A stretch of 27,469 nucleotides of DNA from positions 1 through 27,469 of the forward strand of contig LSSN01006136.1 of NCBI GenBank assembly GCA_001970855.1, in the 5' to 3' direction. Made by a program: the position numbers and the translations under genes. The stretch comes from Smittium culicis (Eukaryota; Kickxellomycota; Harpellomycetes; Harpellales; Legeriomycetaceae). How positions within the stretch are numbered: position 1 is the stretch's first letter; each line of letters begins with the position of its first letter. Under the pieces are notes generated by a model. That model was not told where the DNA came from. It searched no databases and worked only from the letters and a program-made list of their open reading frames with translations. Positions 20,230-27,469 of this stretch are shown here, in pieces.

Positions 20230-20551
20230 CCAATCGAATATTTCTTCTCTAACTTTCTATGCCTTTCCTTTTTTTTTTTAGCCAATCTGAACTATTGGCG
20301 CTCGCTATAATAATATTCTATAGCTCATAATTATTGGCTCCATTTTTTTCATTCAATTTGATCTAGCAAATCAGCGAGCCCTTGGCTTAATTAATCTTTC
20401 TTGGCAGTTTTCTTTTTCGCTCCAAATTCAGCGCTTTACATTCCAAAAAAACTTTACCCTTTCCCGGGTGGTATGCTTTTTTTGATTTACCAATTATAGC
20501 CAACTGTGCTCAATTAAGTCGCATTAACTTCTAGATTGAAAAAAGTATTGG
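20230..20551. promoter_or_regulatory. Cluster of six CCAAT boxes upstream of MDJ1
   Basis: CCAAT or its complement ATTGG occurs at 20230-20234, 20282-20286, 20294-20298, 20333-20337, 20490-20494 and 20547-20551. Two of them form an exact inverted pair GCCAAT-7 nt-ATTGGC at 20281-20299. They lie 377-698 bp upstream of the MDJ1 ATG and over 870 bp from the SLC35F-like ATG. CCAAT is the site of the fungal HAP (NF-Y) complex, which controls many mitochondrial genes, so regulation of MDJ1 is the natural reading. It is inferred, not shown. Confidence 0.5.
20454..20466 (-). repeat. Inverted partial copy of the repeat core
   Basis: Read on the minus strand this is CGGGAAAGGGTAA, matching the last 13 nt of repeat copy 2 at 12 of 13 positions. 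It lies about 150 bp to the left of copy 2 in the opposite orientation. Similarity further upstream is weak, so this may be an independent short motif rather than a true copy. Confidence 0.4.
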
Positions 20552-20599
20552 CTAGCTGAAGAATAACAGCAAATAACATTTATAATTTTAAATCAAAAT

Positions 20600-20648
20600 C
20601 GAATCTATATATTCATTTATTTAAAGAGTGTTGGACGGGAAAGGGTTA
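20600..20648 (+). repeat. 49-bp dispersed repeat, copy 2
   Basis: Second ungapped copy; 41 of 49 positions match copy 1 (124-172) and 40 of 49 match copy 3 (23559-23607). It has core TTGGACGGGAAAGGGTTA. It lies between the divergent MDJ1 and SLC35F-like genes, about 750-795 bp from the MDJ1 ATG and 780-830 bp from the other ATG. Confidence 0.75.
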
Positions 20649-21427
20649 ATAATAGTAAATTAAAATTTTCTGGCTTGGTTATAAGCTTAGGCTCTATATG
20701 AAGGTCTTTATACAGAATAGATAAACTTTAAATTTTAGATGACTTTAAAAAATAATTTCAGATCTTAATAGAGTTTATATTATCAAGTCTCAATAATTTT
20801 TTATATAAAACCACGATCAACTTGCATTAAACCTAATGACATATACAATTTGGATATACTTTATTCAGTCCATAAACTCTTTATCATATACCATAGTTGG
20901 TCAAATTACATAAAAAATGTGTTGATTTTGGATTCCATTGAATCAATTGCTTCATAAAGTTTAGCTTCAAATAAAAGCTTTAATTAAAAAATTTCAAGTC
21001 TCATCATTTTCCCATCAAATGGGTTTCCTTCATACGATTTTTTTATATTGTTATAATTTGTTGGTAAAATAATTCTTTATATAAAAAATACTAGTATGAA
21101 GTGAACGTTATTTTTTAGTAAACTCGTGATACTTACCAGGTTCAAATCACTTTATTTATAAGTTTATCGTATATTAAAAAATTAAATTAGTTTGAAATAA
21201 GCCCAACGAGATAAAATTAATTTTAAAAAATTCTCGATTAGCCACTAATAAAATCCATCACTTCTACCTTTTGCTTTATGCGGTATATTCTATCCAAAAT
21301 TTGCATAAATACATTATATGATTTACCTTTTCATTCCTGCAAATAAAAAAAACTGGTATACATATTTATTTCGAAAAGTTATTTAATTATTAAATTACCT
21401 CTCTACGCTACACTTATCATTAATTTA

Positions 21428-23103
21428 ATGGCGAACTTGAATAACGGTAATATTATATAAAATTTTATATTTTCAAGTAGTTGAATTCATTCTGATATCT
21501 TAACTTATTTTTAGTAGTATTGGACGATACAAGCTCGCTACTTAGCGACGAAACAAATATTGCTTCTGTCTCGAATACCGACCATATCGCTTCAAACGAT
21601 GTATTGAAATCTCTGAGTTATAAAAAAAGGGCAACCTTTCTTGCTTTGTTGATGTGTATTATATCGAGCATGCTTCAAACAGTAACGAACAGTTTTCTTG
21701 CCTATTTTTTTCAACTAAAAATATCAATAAAATTCAAAGCTTTAATATTCTTAATTTTTTTCATATTTTCACAGGTTATAACAAAACATCTACAAAGCCA
21801 GCTTTTATATAAGAGCAACTTCTTTATTCTGTAATATACGCTTATTATCATCATTAATATCCACGAAATTAAAATTTATTTACAAATAATTAGGTGGAAC
21901 TCGCATTCGTCACTTATCTTAGCCCTCCCTATATATGTTTTGTACCTAAAGATATCTGATAGAAGCGTAACTTTAAATAAAATTTACAACGAAGTTTTAG
22001 AGGGGATATGTAGGTTATACACTTCTTCAAAGATTGATTCTTTAAGAAAAAATTCTCTGGATTGTACTTGCAACGAAACAAATTCGCCTCTTAGTGCTAA
22101 CAAGTATATTTCATTTAATGCTTCAAATTTCAATCGTGAGAATGCTATGAATATCAGAGACTTTAATGCTCACGCTAATTACTCAAGTACAAGCAATTCT
22201 CCTAATCTCCATAATGATTGTTACCCAAGCTCCTCTAGGATTACTGAGCTATCTCCGTGCTACTATCACGACTATGACTCTTGGTTTAAATCAACAGCCT
22301 CAAAAATAAAATTCACAAAATCAACGAACGCCATAATATACTATTCTATTATATTTATTCTGCTATCTTTTCTACTCAACTCTGTGCTATATTTTTGGTA
22401 CATTGCAGTAAAATTATCAACAATCAGCGAAGTAAACGCTATCTACAACACAAGCTGCTTTTTTGCATATACCTTCTCGATAGTTATCCTTAAGCATAAA
22501 TTAAAATTTCTCAAAATTTTCTCCGTCGTTATCAGTTTAATCGGTGTATTAATATTGATATTTTACAATAACAGCAGTAATGTTGATTTATCAAGTTTGA
22601 TAGAAAGTATCTATAAAAATGATAAGCGTATTCTCGGAAACATTATCACAGCTTGCGTTTCTGTTGGTATTGGACTGATTCAAGCTTTATTTGGAAAATA
22701 CACAAAACCCTATAGATACTGTTCAATGACCTTTATTAATTTTACAACTTTTAGCTTAGGCCTTGCTACTTTTCTCTTCAATTGGGTCATGATTGTCATT
22801 TTGGATGTTTATGGTATTGAAGAGTTTGTATTCCCAAATCTCGCACAAAGTTTATCGATTACAGCAAACTCATTATCTTGTCTCATCTACAACTCATGCT
22901 TTATTATAGCGATAGCTCTATCTTCGCCTGCCCTTGCTTCTGTTGGTGTTATGATAACGATTCCGTTAATCGTTATAGTAGATATTTTCGTTGAAGGAAC
23001 TAAAATCCAACCGTCAGTTTATTTTGCTGGTCTTTTTATACTAACGGGCTTTCTCATTTTTAGCTACGAGCAGTTTAAAGAAGATAGGGATTCAGAATCG
23101 TAG
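21428..23103 (+). CDS. SLC35F-like (drug/metabolite transporter superfamily) membrane transporter
   Basis: Four exons, 21428-21446, 21515-21681, 21775-21830 and 21894-23103, join in frame to 483 residues. Hydrophobic helices begin near ATFLALLMCIISSML. A loop of over 100 residues, rich in Ser and Asn, separates the first two helices from the rest. The block running from YFWYIAVKLSTISEVNAI through a tail like ILKHKLKFLKIFSVVISLIG resembles SLC35F3/F4-type proteins (the animal members include a proposed thiamine transporter), where this part reads AL..I...DV.A..... with a following L+.+....+I.A. motif. Substrate unknown. Intron 1 ends in TAGTAG, so two acceptors 3 nt apart both keep the frame. 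Intron 2 (93 nt) has no stop and a length divisible by three, so retention would add 31 residues. The family is judged by eye. Confidence 0.72.
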
Positions 23104-23558
23104 TTATCTCTTTTTTTAAACTAATATCCATATAAAAAATCTTTTTACAAATAAAAATTTTTTTTCTTATTTCTAGAGATCATTCTGAGTTGCATTATGT
23201 GTTTATTAGTATAATTTTTTTTTTTTTGATTTTTACAAGCAGTTATCATCGTAATTATAGTATAACTTCACCCAAATGGCTTTAAACCCTTACCATCTTT
23301 ACAAGCTTACACTGCTAATATAAAAATTAATAATTATAATAATGATGAGCATATTTGGTGTCGGTAAATTAAAACTCGAGTTAAAAAGCGTTGTTGGATT
23401 TATAAGAATATCCTTAGCCGTTTCGTTGGTGGTATCTATGTTTGAACTACTAAATCGTCCAAATATATTCTATAAAAACATTAAAGCTCCGAAAATAAAG
23501 TGTATATTGGTTTGTTCCATAATTTCAGTAAACAATATAACTATTTATAAATTACTGG

Positions 23559-23607
23559 AGAATCAATCAATTCATTTTTTTAAAGAGACTTGGACGGGAA
23601 AGATTTA
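23559..23607 (+). repeat. 49-bp dispersed repeat, copy 3
   Basis: Third ungapped copy; 40 of 49 positions match copy 2 and 37 of 49 match copy 1. Core TTGGACGGGAAAG is intact, while the positions after it diverge (ATTTA instead of GGTTA). It sits about 455 bp after the SLC35F-like stop and 570 bp before the MFS stop. Its 3' end merges into a 24-bp tandem repeat. Confidence 0.7.
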
Positions 23608-23655
23608 TTGTTTAAATGGTTGTAAGATTTAATGTTTAAATGGTTGTAAGATTTG
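23600..23655 (+). repeat. 24-bp tandem repeat, about 2.3 copies
   Basis: Units at 23600-23623 and 23624-23647 differ at one position, and a partial third unit of 8 nt follows from 23648. Each unit contains TGTTTAAATGGTTGT. The array starts inside the right end of repeat copy 3, suggesting slippage or a local duplication at the repeat edge. Confidence 0.85.
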
Positions 23656-24175
23656 AACTCGTTAAATTTGCGAATATCAAGATTTATATTTAATCCCCAG
23701 AGAAATTTTTGATACAAATGATTTCATTTGTATTTATAGAAATAATTAAAGTAATTTTAATTTAAAAATTACTTCTTGTCAATATAGTTGATTCGGTGTA
23801 ATAGTTTTTAATTGAAAACCAATACGTTTATTAAATTTGATTTTTTTCAAAGAATTCATATTTGCTCTAAATGAATAAATAAAGTCAATGCTTATAAATT
23901 TTAATTGAATTACCTTTTATGTTCTTTTTTTATCGAGAATATTTAACTAATGGATAGCTATAATTTCTTTTGAATAATTTAATACTAACAGAGCAAGATT
24001 TTATATTAAAATCAGTAATTTTTATTTCTTTATTGATCAATGTCGCAGATTGAATTATAGATATAAAAAACTGCATAGATATTTACAGCGACTAAGAAGT
24101 GAAATAATATATGTATATTTACATACTTGTAATATTTAAATTATGTATCGGTTTTAAATATTTAGATGTGACTAT

Positions 24176-25462
24176 TCATATAATCCAGCTCTTTTTGGAT
24201 TTTGATTTTCGTGTGTGAGCTATGCAAAATATTATAACAACAGAGGCTAGTATGTAGCATATTGCACTAAATAGTACTGACACTGTTAAATCGGAGGTTT
24301 TATCTGTTATTTTCATAGCTCCTAGCGTTACATTGGCAAGTATTATTGAAATTGACATAAAGAATAAAAACATCCCATTAACTATCGGAATCTTTGAAGG
24401 CTCTGTGTAAGTATTCAATACTAGTATACACACTGAGATAAACCCGGAAACAAAAAATCCATAGAGAAATGATATTATCATGTAACTTTTTGCAGATTTT
24501 GCACTAAGGACCCAAAAAAAAAATATCACTGACCCTGAAAAAAAAGTTGTAGAACAAAATGTATTCATCGGTCCTAGAATATCAGAAATTTTACCAAAAC
24601 ACACAGACCCGATTAAAAGGCCTGCATTCAATAATGTAATCAAACTATCGGCGTGATGTTTCGAAACACCGTTTGCAATGGCTGATATTGGTAAAAAAAA
24701 CATCGGGACAGCGAAACCAAGATTCCCTATGAACCCAGAAATTGTAGTGAAGATAAAAATAGGCTCAAAAAACACAAGTTTGTCAAAAAACGATATTTCT
24801 TTGCATAGTTTTACACGAGGCCTCAGAAAATACGATGAAACTCCTGTCAATATCAAATAAAGCAACCCAGTTATTCTTAATGATATTTTATACCCATGAT
24901 TGTCGACCAACCTTCTCGTTACCTCTGACATTAATATTCCCCCTAATCCTGACCCAGAACCTACAATTCCTAACGCTAAACCCAAGCTCTTATCAAACCA
25001 AGTTGCCGTAACTGATATCGCACATGAAAATACAAGCCCCGAACCTATACCAAATAAAACTCCTTGGAAAATTACAAGAGACTCGATTGAAGTTGAAAGC
25101 GATGATGCGATAAAGGAAATAAACCCTATCACTGTTCCTAGTAGAGATAAATTTTTAGCACCTACATATCCGACTACTCTTCCTGAAATTATGCCAGAGA
25201 ATAAAGTAAAAGAAGTTGCTAGAGTAACTATCCAAGCTACTTTCGTTGGGCTAACGTTTGGAAATTCTTTAGTAACGTATTCAGTATGATATATAGGGAA
25301 CGCATTATTCACTCCATGAGACATAAAAACACAAATAAAGGAGCATGCAGCTATCTTCCATCCCTCTTTACAATCTGGTTTAACAATTGTATTTTCTGTT
25401 TTTTCCATTTCTTCCTCGTCGAAATACAATTCTATTAACTTTACATAGGGACTGTTTTTCAT
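24176..25462 (-). CDS. MFS transporter, monocarboxylate transporter-like (SLC16/MCH family)
   Basis: Single exon, 428 residues, with about twelve hydrophobic helices. After an acidic N-terminal tail, a PDCKEGWKIAACSF segment at about 28-41 corresponds to the PDGGYGW-type signature before and in helix 1 of SLC16 and fungal MCH proteins, here degenerate. SGRVVGYVGAKN at the loop between helices 2 and 3 fits the MFS loop motif, and the Gly-rich GIGSGLVFS and GLALGIVGSGSGLGG blocks are typical of helices 4 and 5. The C-terminal tail is short and Lys/Ser-rich. The substrate cannot be told; fungal MCH relatives include plasma-membrane riboflavin and uncharacterised carriers. It is intronless although most multi-domain neighbours have introns, and AT-rich DNA flanks it on both sides. 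It converges on the SLC35F-like gene. Other anion or siderophore MFS families are possible but fit less well. Confidence 0.8.
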   Translation of the reverse strand: MKNSPYVKLIELYFDEEEMEKTENTIVKPDCKEGWKIAACSFICVFMSHGVNNAFPIYHTEYVTKEFPNVSPTKVAWIVTLATSFTLFSGIISGRVVGYVGAKNLSLLGTVIGFISFIASSLSTSIESLVIFQGVLFGIGSGLVFSCAISVTATWFDKSLGLALGIVGSGSGLGGILMSEVTRRLVDNHGYKISLRITGLLYLILTGVSSYFLRPRVKLCKEISFFDKLVFFEPIFIFTTISGFIGNLGFAVPMFFLPISAIANGVSKHHADSLITLLNAGLLIGSVCFGKISDILGPMNTFCSTTFFSGSVIFFFWVLSAKSAKSYMIISFLYGFFVSGFISVCILVLNTYTEPSKIPIVNGMFLFFMSISIILANVTLGAMKITDKTSDLTVSVLFSAICYILASVVIIFCIAHTRKSKSKKSWII

Positions 25463-26230
25463 TTTTGCTATTTCATTATTATAAATATACTAAAAGAAAA
25501 AATAATGTTTTTGGAATTATCGAATTTTAGAAATTTTCTCAATGCAAATTTTTATAATCAAATCTCAAAGCAAAATATTTTAATATGGCTTGAAATTTAA
25601 TAATTAGCCGCTTTTATTCAAAGAGTTTAAAATTATCATGTGGCTAAAAATATGTGTGTGAACAATTTTATCTATGAATTGAGTACCACAATATGAAATG
25701 TTAATAAGAAAAATATATACAATAAAACCGTGCATGAATTTATAGAATATTTTCTCCATATAAATACACAAAAACAGAAAGTTTGGTTATTCTTGATAAA
25801 AAAGAAAAAAAAAAAGAAACTTTATCACAGAAAAAAAATAATTATATGAGCCAATTGACTAAAGTTAATGGAAATATTGATAAATTCATATCTTACATAG
25901 CGCAAATAGCAAGGTTATGTTTTTTAAATAAGTGAAGGTATTATAAGTATCATGAAAAATTTTATAATAAATCCATGATTGATAGCACAGACTCAAAAAG
26001 TTATAAAAAAATTATCGCGACCAATATTAAATAAGCTTTTTTTCTTTTAAATTATATATAAAATTTTCAAAGTAAAAAGATAAGATATTATAGAATCTAT
26101 CGAGTTTGGTGACATTCTGATATTTCCAATTTTATCAAAACATCGATATACATTTCTAAAAAATAATGAGAAATTTATGCAAATTTAAAAGACTGAAATT
26201 ATCTATTAACGTTGTAGAAACACAGTAAGC

Positions 26231-26342
26231 AATCATTTTGACCTAGATATCCTATATAGAGTTAAATTTATAATCATCAATTTCTTTTTTTTTTTTTGAA
26301 TTTTAACAGAGCTCTATATAGTACTTAACAGGAAATCATTTT
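26231..26342. repeat. Imperfect inverted repeat flanked by 9-bp direct repeats (MITE-like candidate)
   Basis: CTATATAGAGTTAAA at 26252-26266 is mirrored by TTTAAC, then a 4-nt AGAG insertion, then CTCTATATAG, ending at 26321. The spacer is mostly T. The pair is bracketed by direct AATCATTTT copies at 26231-26239 and 26334-26342, each 12 nt from the arms. That symmetry is what a small non-autonomous element with target duplications would leave. However, the 12-nt outer segments are not complementary, and AT-rich DNA gives such matches by chance. Confidence 0.35.
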
Positions 26343-27198
26343 CAAAAGATCTTAGTATTGTTAATTTTAAATGTGCTTTAATTTACCTATCTATTTTATG
26401 CGTATATAAAATTAAAATGTCTTTGAAATAATATTATAGTTTTTTTTATGTGATATTAGATTTGCCAATATAATTAATTGCAAGACAAAAATACATTACA
26501 GCCTAAGAAATAATTAAAAAAAAAGAAAAAGAAAACTTGCGTATATTCTAATATTCAATATGGAAAAAAAAATAGGTAAATTAATTCTTATAGTTTCTAT
26601 TAGATTATGAAAAAGCTCTTTTTATTATAAATACCAAAAAATCTAATAACACTATTTAATACAAACCTTTTTTTGAATGAAAATTATAAAGAATCGTTAA
26701 TTGCACTTAATATTCGAATAAAATAGCGCTAAGTAAAATATTCAGCCGCTTTTTTTGCTCGGAATTATGATTAGTAAATAATTATTAAATAACTTCAATT
26801 TTGATAAAAAATAATTAATAATTATCCTTTTATAAATGAGCTATATTTCAAAGTTTACGATATAAAGATAAATAACACGATTAAAACTTTTAAATTTAAT
26901 AAAAAAACTAAAAAGCAATAAAATTTATGACTGAGTGATTTACGATGTTCATAAATTATAAAATATATTCCTAATTACATAAAATAATTATAAAAATTAT
27001 AACGAGTATTAAAAGCTTACAACTCATTGATAAATAATATAAGCCCCTATGAAAAAATAAAAAATAAAATTAGTCACGAGCACTTATTTTGTATTGCAAC
27101 TATTCTTTTTTTGGTCACGCTGTACTATAACGTATAAAAAATCTTATTTTTTATATGCGATAAGCCGATTTTAAATTAAGTAAAATTCCGTGAACAAT

Positions 27199-27209
27199 CC
27201 CCCCCCCCC
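27199..27209 (+). repeat. C11 homopolymer
   Basis: Eleven consecutive C residues in otherwise very AT-rich intergenic DNA. It may be real or a length-uncertain sequencing run. No function can be assigned. Confidence 0.9.
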
Positions 27210-27469
27210 TGATTTTATATTAATAAAATAAAATAAAATATCAGATCTAATTCTAAATATATAAGCTCGAAATTAATAAAATAATTCGTCAACTTTTGAC
27301 TCATAGCATCTATAATTTGTAATAGTTTAGTATAAGTTATAAAATGCAATAATAAAAAAAACCTTGAGTAATCCATCATCATACTAAAATCACACAGATA
27401 ACTTTTAAGCAAGCTATTTAAATAGGTATATATGTGGAAGTGTTATGATTTGAACGTTTCTTTGTAAAC

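Larger units (their letters stand above)
19854..21427. other. Divergent intergenic region between MDJ1 and the SLC35F-like gene
   Basis: About 1.6 kb shared by two divergent promoters. The MDJ1-proximal part (about 20200-20560) is less AT-biased and holds CCAAT boxes, a CGGGAAAGGGTAA-type core on the minus strand and copy 2 of the 49-bp repeat. The remainder towards 21428 is AT-rich. A GGTTCAAATC word at about 21139 resembles a tRNA B box but has no T-stem partner. No coding region is supported. Confidence 0.6.
23104..24175. other. AT-rich convergent intergenic region
   Basis: About 1.1 kb between the stop codons of two convergent genes. It holds copy 3 of the 49-bp repeat followed directly by a 24-bp tandem repeat. 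The 96-codon open frame at 23342-23632 overlaps both repeats and has no recognisable domain, so it is not called as a gene. Confidence 0.55.
25463..27469. other. Long AT-rich region, no supported gene
   Basis: About 2 kb upstream of the MFS gene (promoter side) to the window end. It is strongly AT-rich, with many short A/T tracts. An inverted repeat lies at 26252-26321, an 11-nt C run at 27199-27209, and three TAAAA units at 27224-27238. The only listed open frame (27215-27412, minus) is a 65-codon hydrophobic string with no motif. Small exons cannot be excluded by eye, but I see none. Confidence 0.55.

Noticed and set aside
21130..21160. GGTTCAAATC, a tRNA B-box-like word
   Set aside because: Flanking bases cannot form a T stem, and no D-arm or acceptor stem fits at the right distance.
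23342..23632. 96-codon open frame between convergent genes
   Set aside because: No recognisable domain; it overlaps the 49-bp repeat and the tandem repeat, and composition matches surrounding AT-rich DNA.
23640..23665. Reverse-strand GAGTTCAAATCT resembling a B box
   Set aside because: It has no pairing T stem and derives from the edge of the 24-bp tandem repeat.
24900..25289. 129-codon plus-strand open frame
   Set aside because: It is the antisense shadow of the MFS transporter exon.
27215..27412. 65-codon minus-strand open frame at the right end
   Set aside because: A hydrophobic low-complexity translation of AT-rich DNA with no signature.

Overview
The window is nuclear DNA from a fungus. 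It is AT-rich, with long T and A tracts, and carries eukaryotic genes interrupted by short GT-AG introns (63-229 nt, 21 inferred here). Gene content is fungal: a Lam/Ysp-type GRAM-VASt lipid-transfer protein, an ankyrin-DysF-FYVE-RING protein, the SAGA subunit Sgf73/ataxin-7, an Upp/Urg2-type uracil phosphoribosyltransferase, the mitochondrial DnaJ protein Mdj1, an SLC35F-like transporter and an SLC16/MCH-like MFS transporter. The AT bias combined with many introns argues against a budding yeast. An early-diverging ('zygomycete') lineage such as Harpellales/Kickxellomycotina is a plausible guess, but the sequence does not prove it.

Layout, left to right. 1-641 is the promoter of the GRAM-VASt gene, relatively GC-rich, with repeated short motifs and one copy of a dispersed 49-bp repeat. 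642-3071 (+) is the intronless GRAM-VASt gene. 3072-5338 is AT-rich intergenic DNA with microsatellites. 5339-11268 (+) is a four-exon gene for a 1810-residue ANK-DysF-FYVE-UBZ-like-RING protein. 12389-14764 (+) is the seven-exon SGF73 gene. 16242-17423 (+) is the five-exon UPRTase gene, which converges on the six-exon MDJ1 gene at 17715-19853 (-). The MDJ1 promoter side is rich in CCAAT boxes and lies in a 1.6-kb divergent intergenic region shared with the four-exon SLC35F-like gene at 21428-23103 (+). That gene converges on the intronless MFS gene at 24176-25462 (-). 25463-27469 is AT-rich DNA with no gene that I can support.

The genes do not form an evident pathway or cluster. They are ordinary housekeeping loci side by side: contact-site lipid transfer, endosomal ubiquitin ligase, chromatin regulation, pyrimidine salvage, mitochondrial folding and transport. 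I see no CRISPR array, rRNA or tRNA gene, or intact transposon. The items most worth a second look are a gap-free 49-bp repeat present three times in the same orientation, the unusual multi-domain E3 ligase with a greatly enlarged FYVE domain, a dense CCAAT array with an inverted pair next to MDJ1, a three-copy ATTTGCGC motif upstream of the lipid-transfer gene, and a 93-nt in-frame intron that could be retained in the SLC35F-like transcript. Exon boundaries were inferred by hand from reading frame, GT-AG signals and family similarity. They keep every spliced gene in frame but have not been checked against transcripts.
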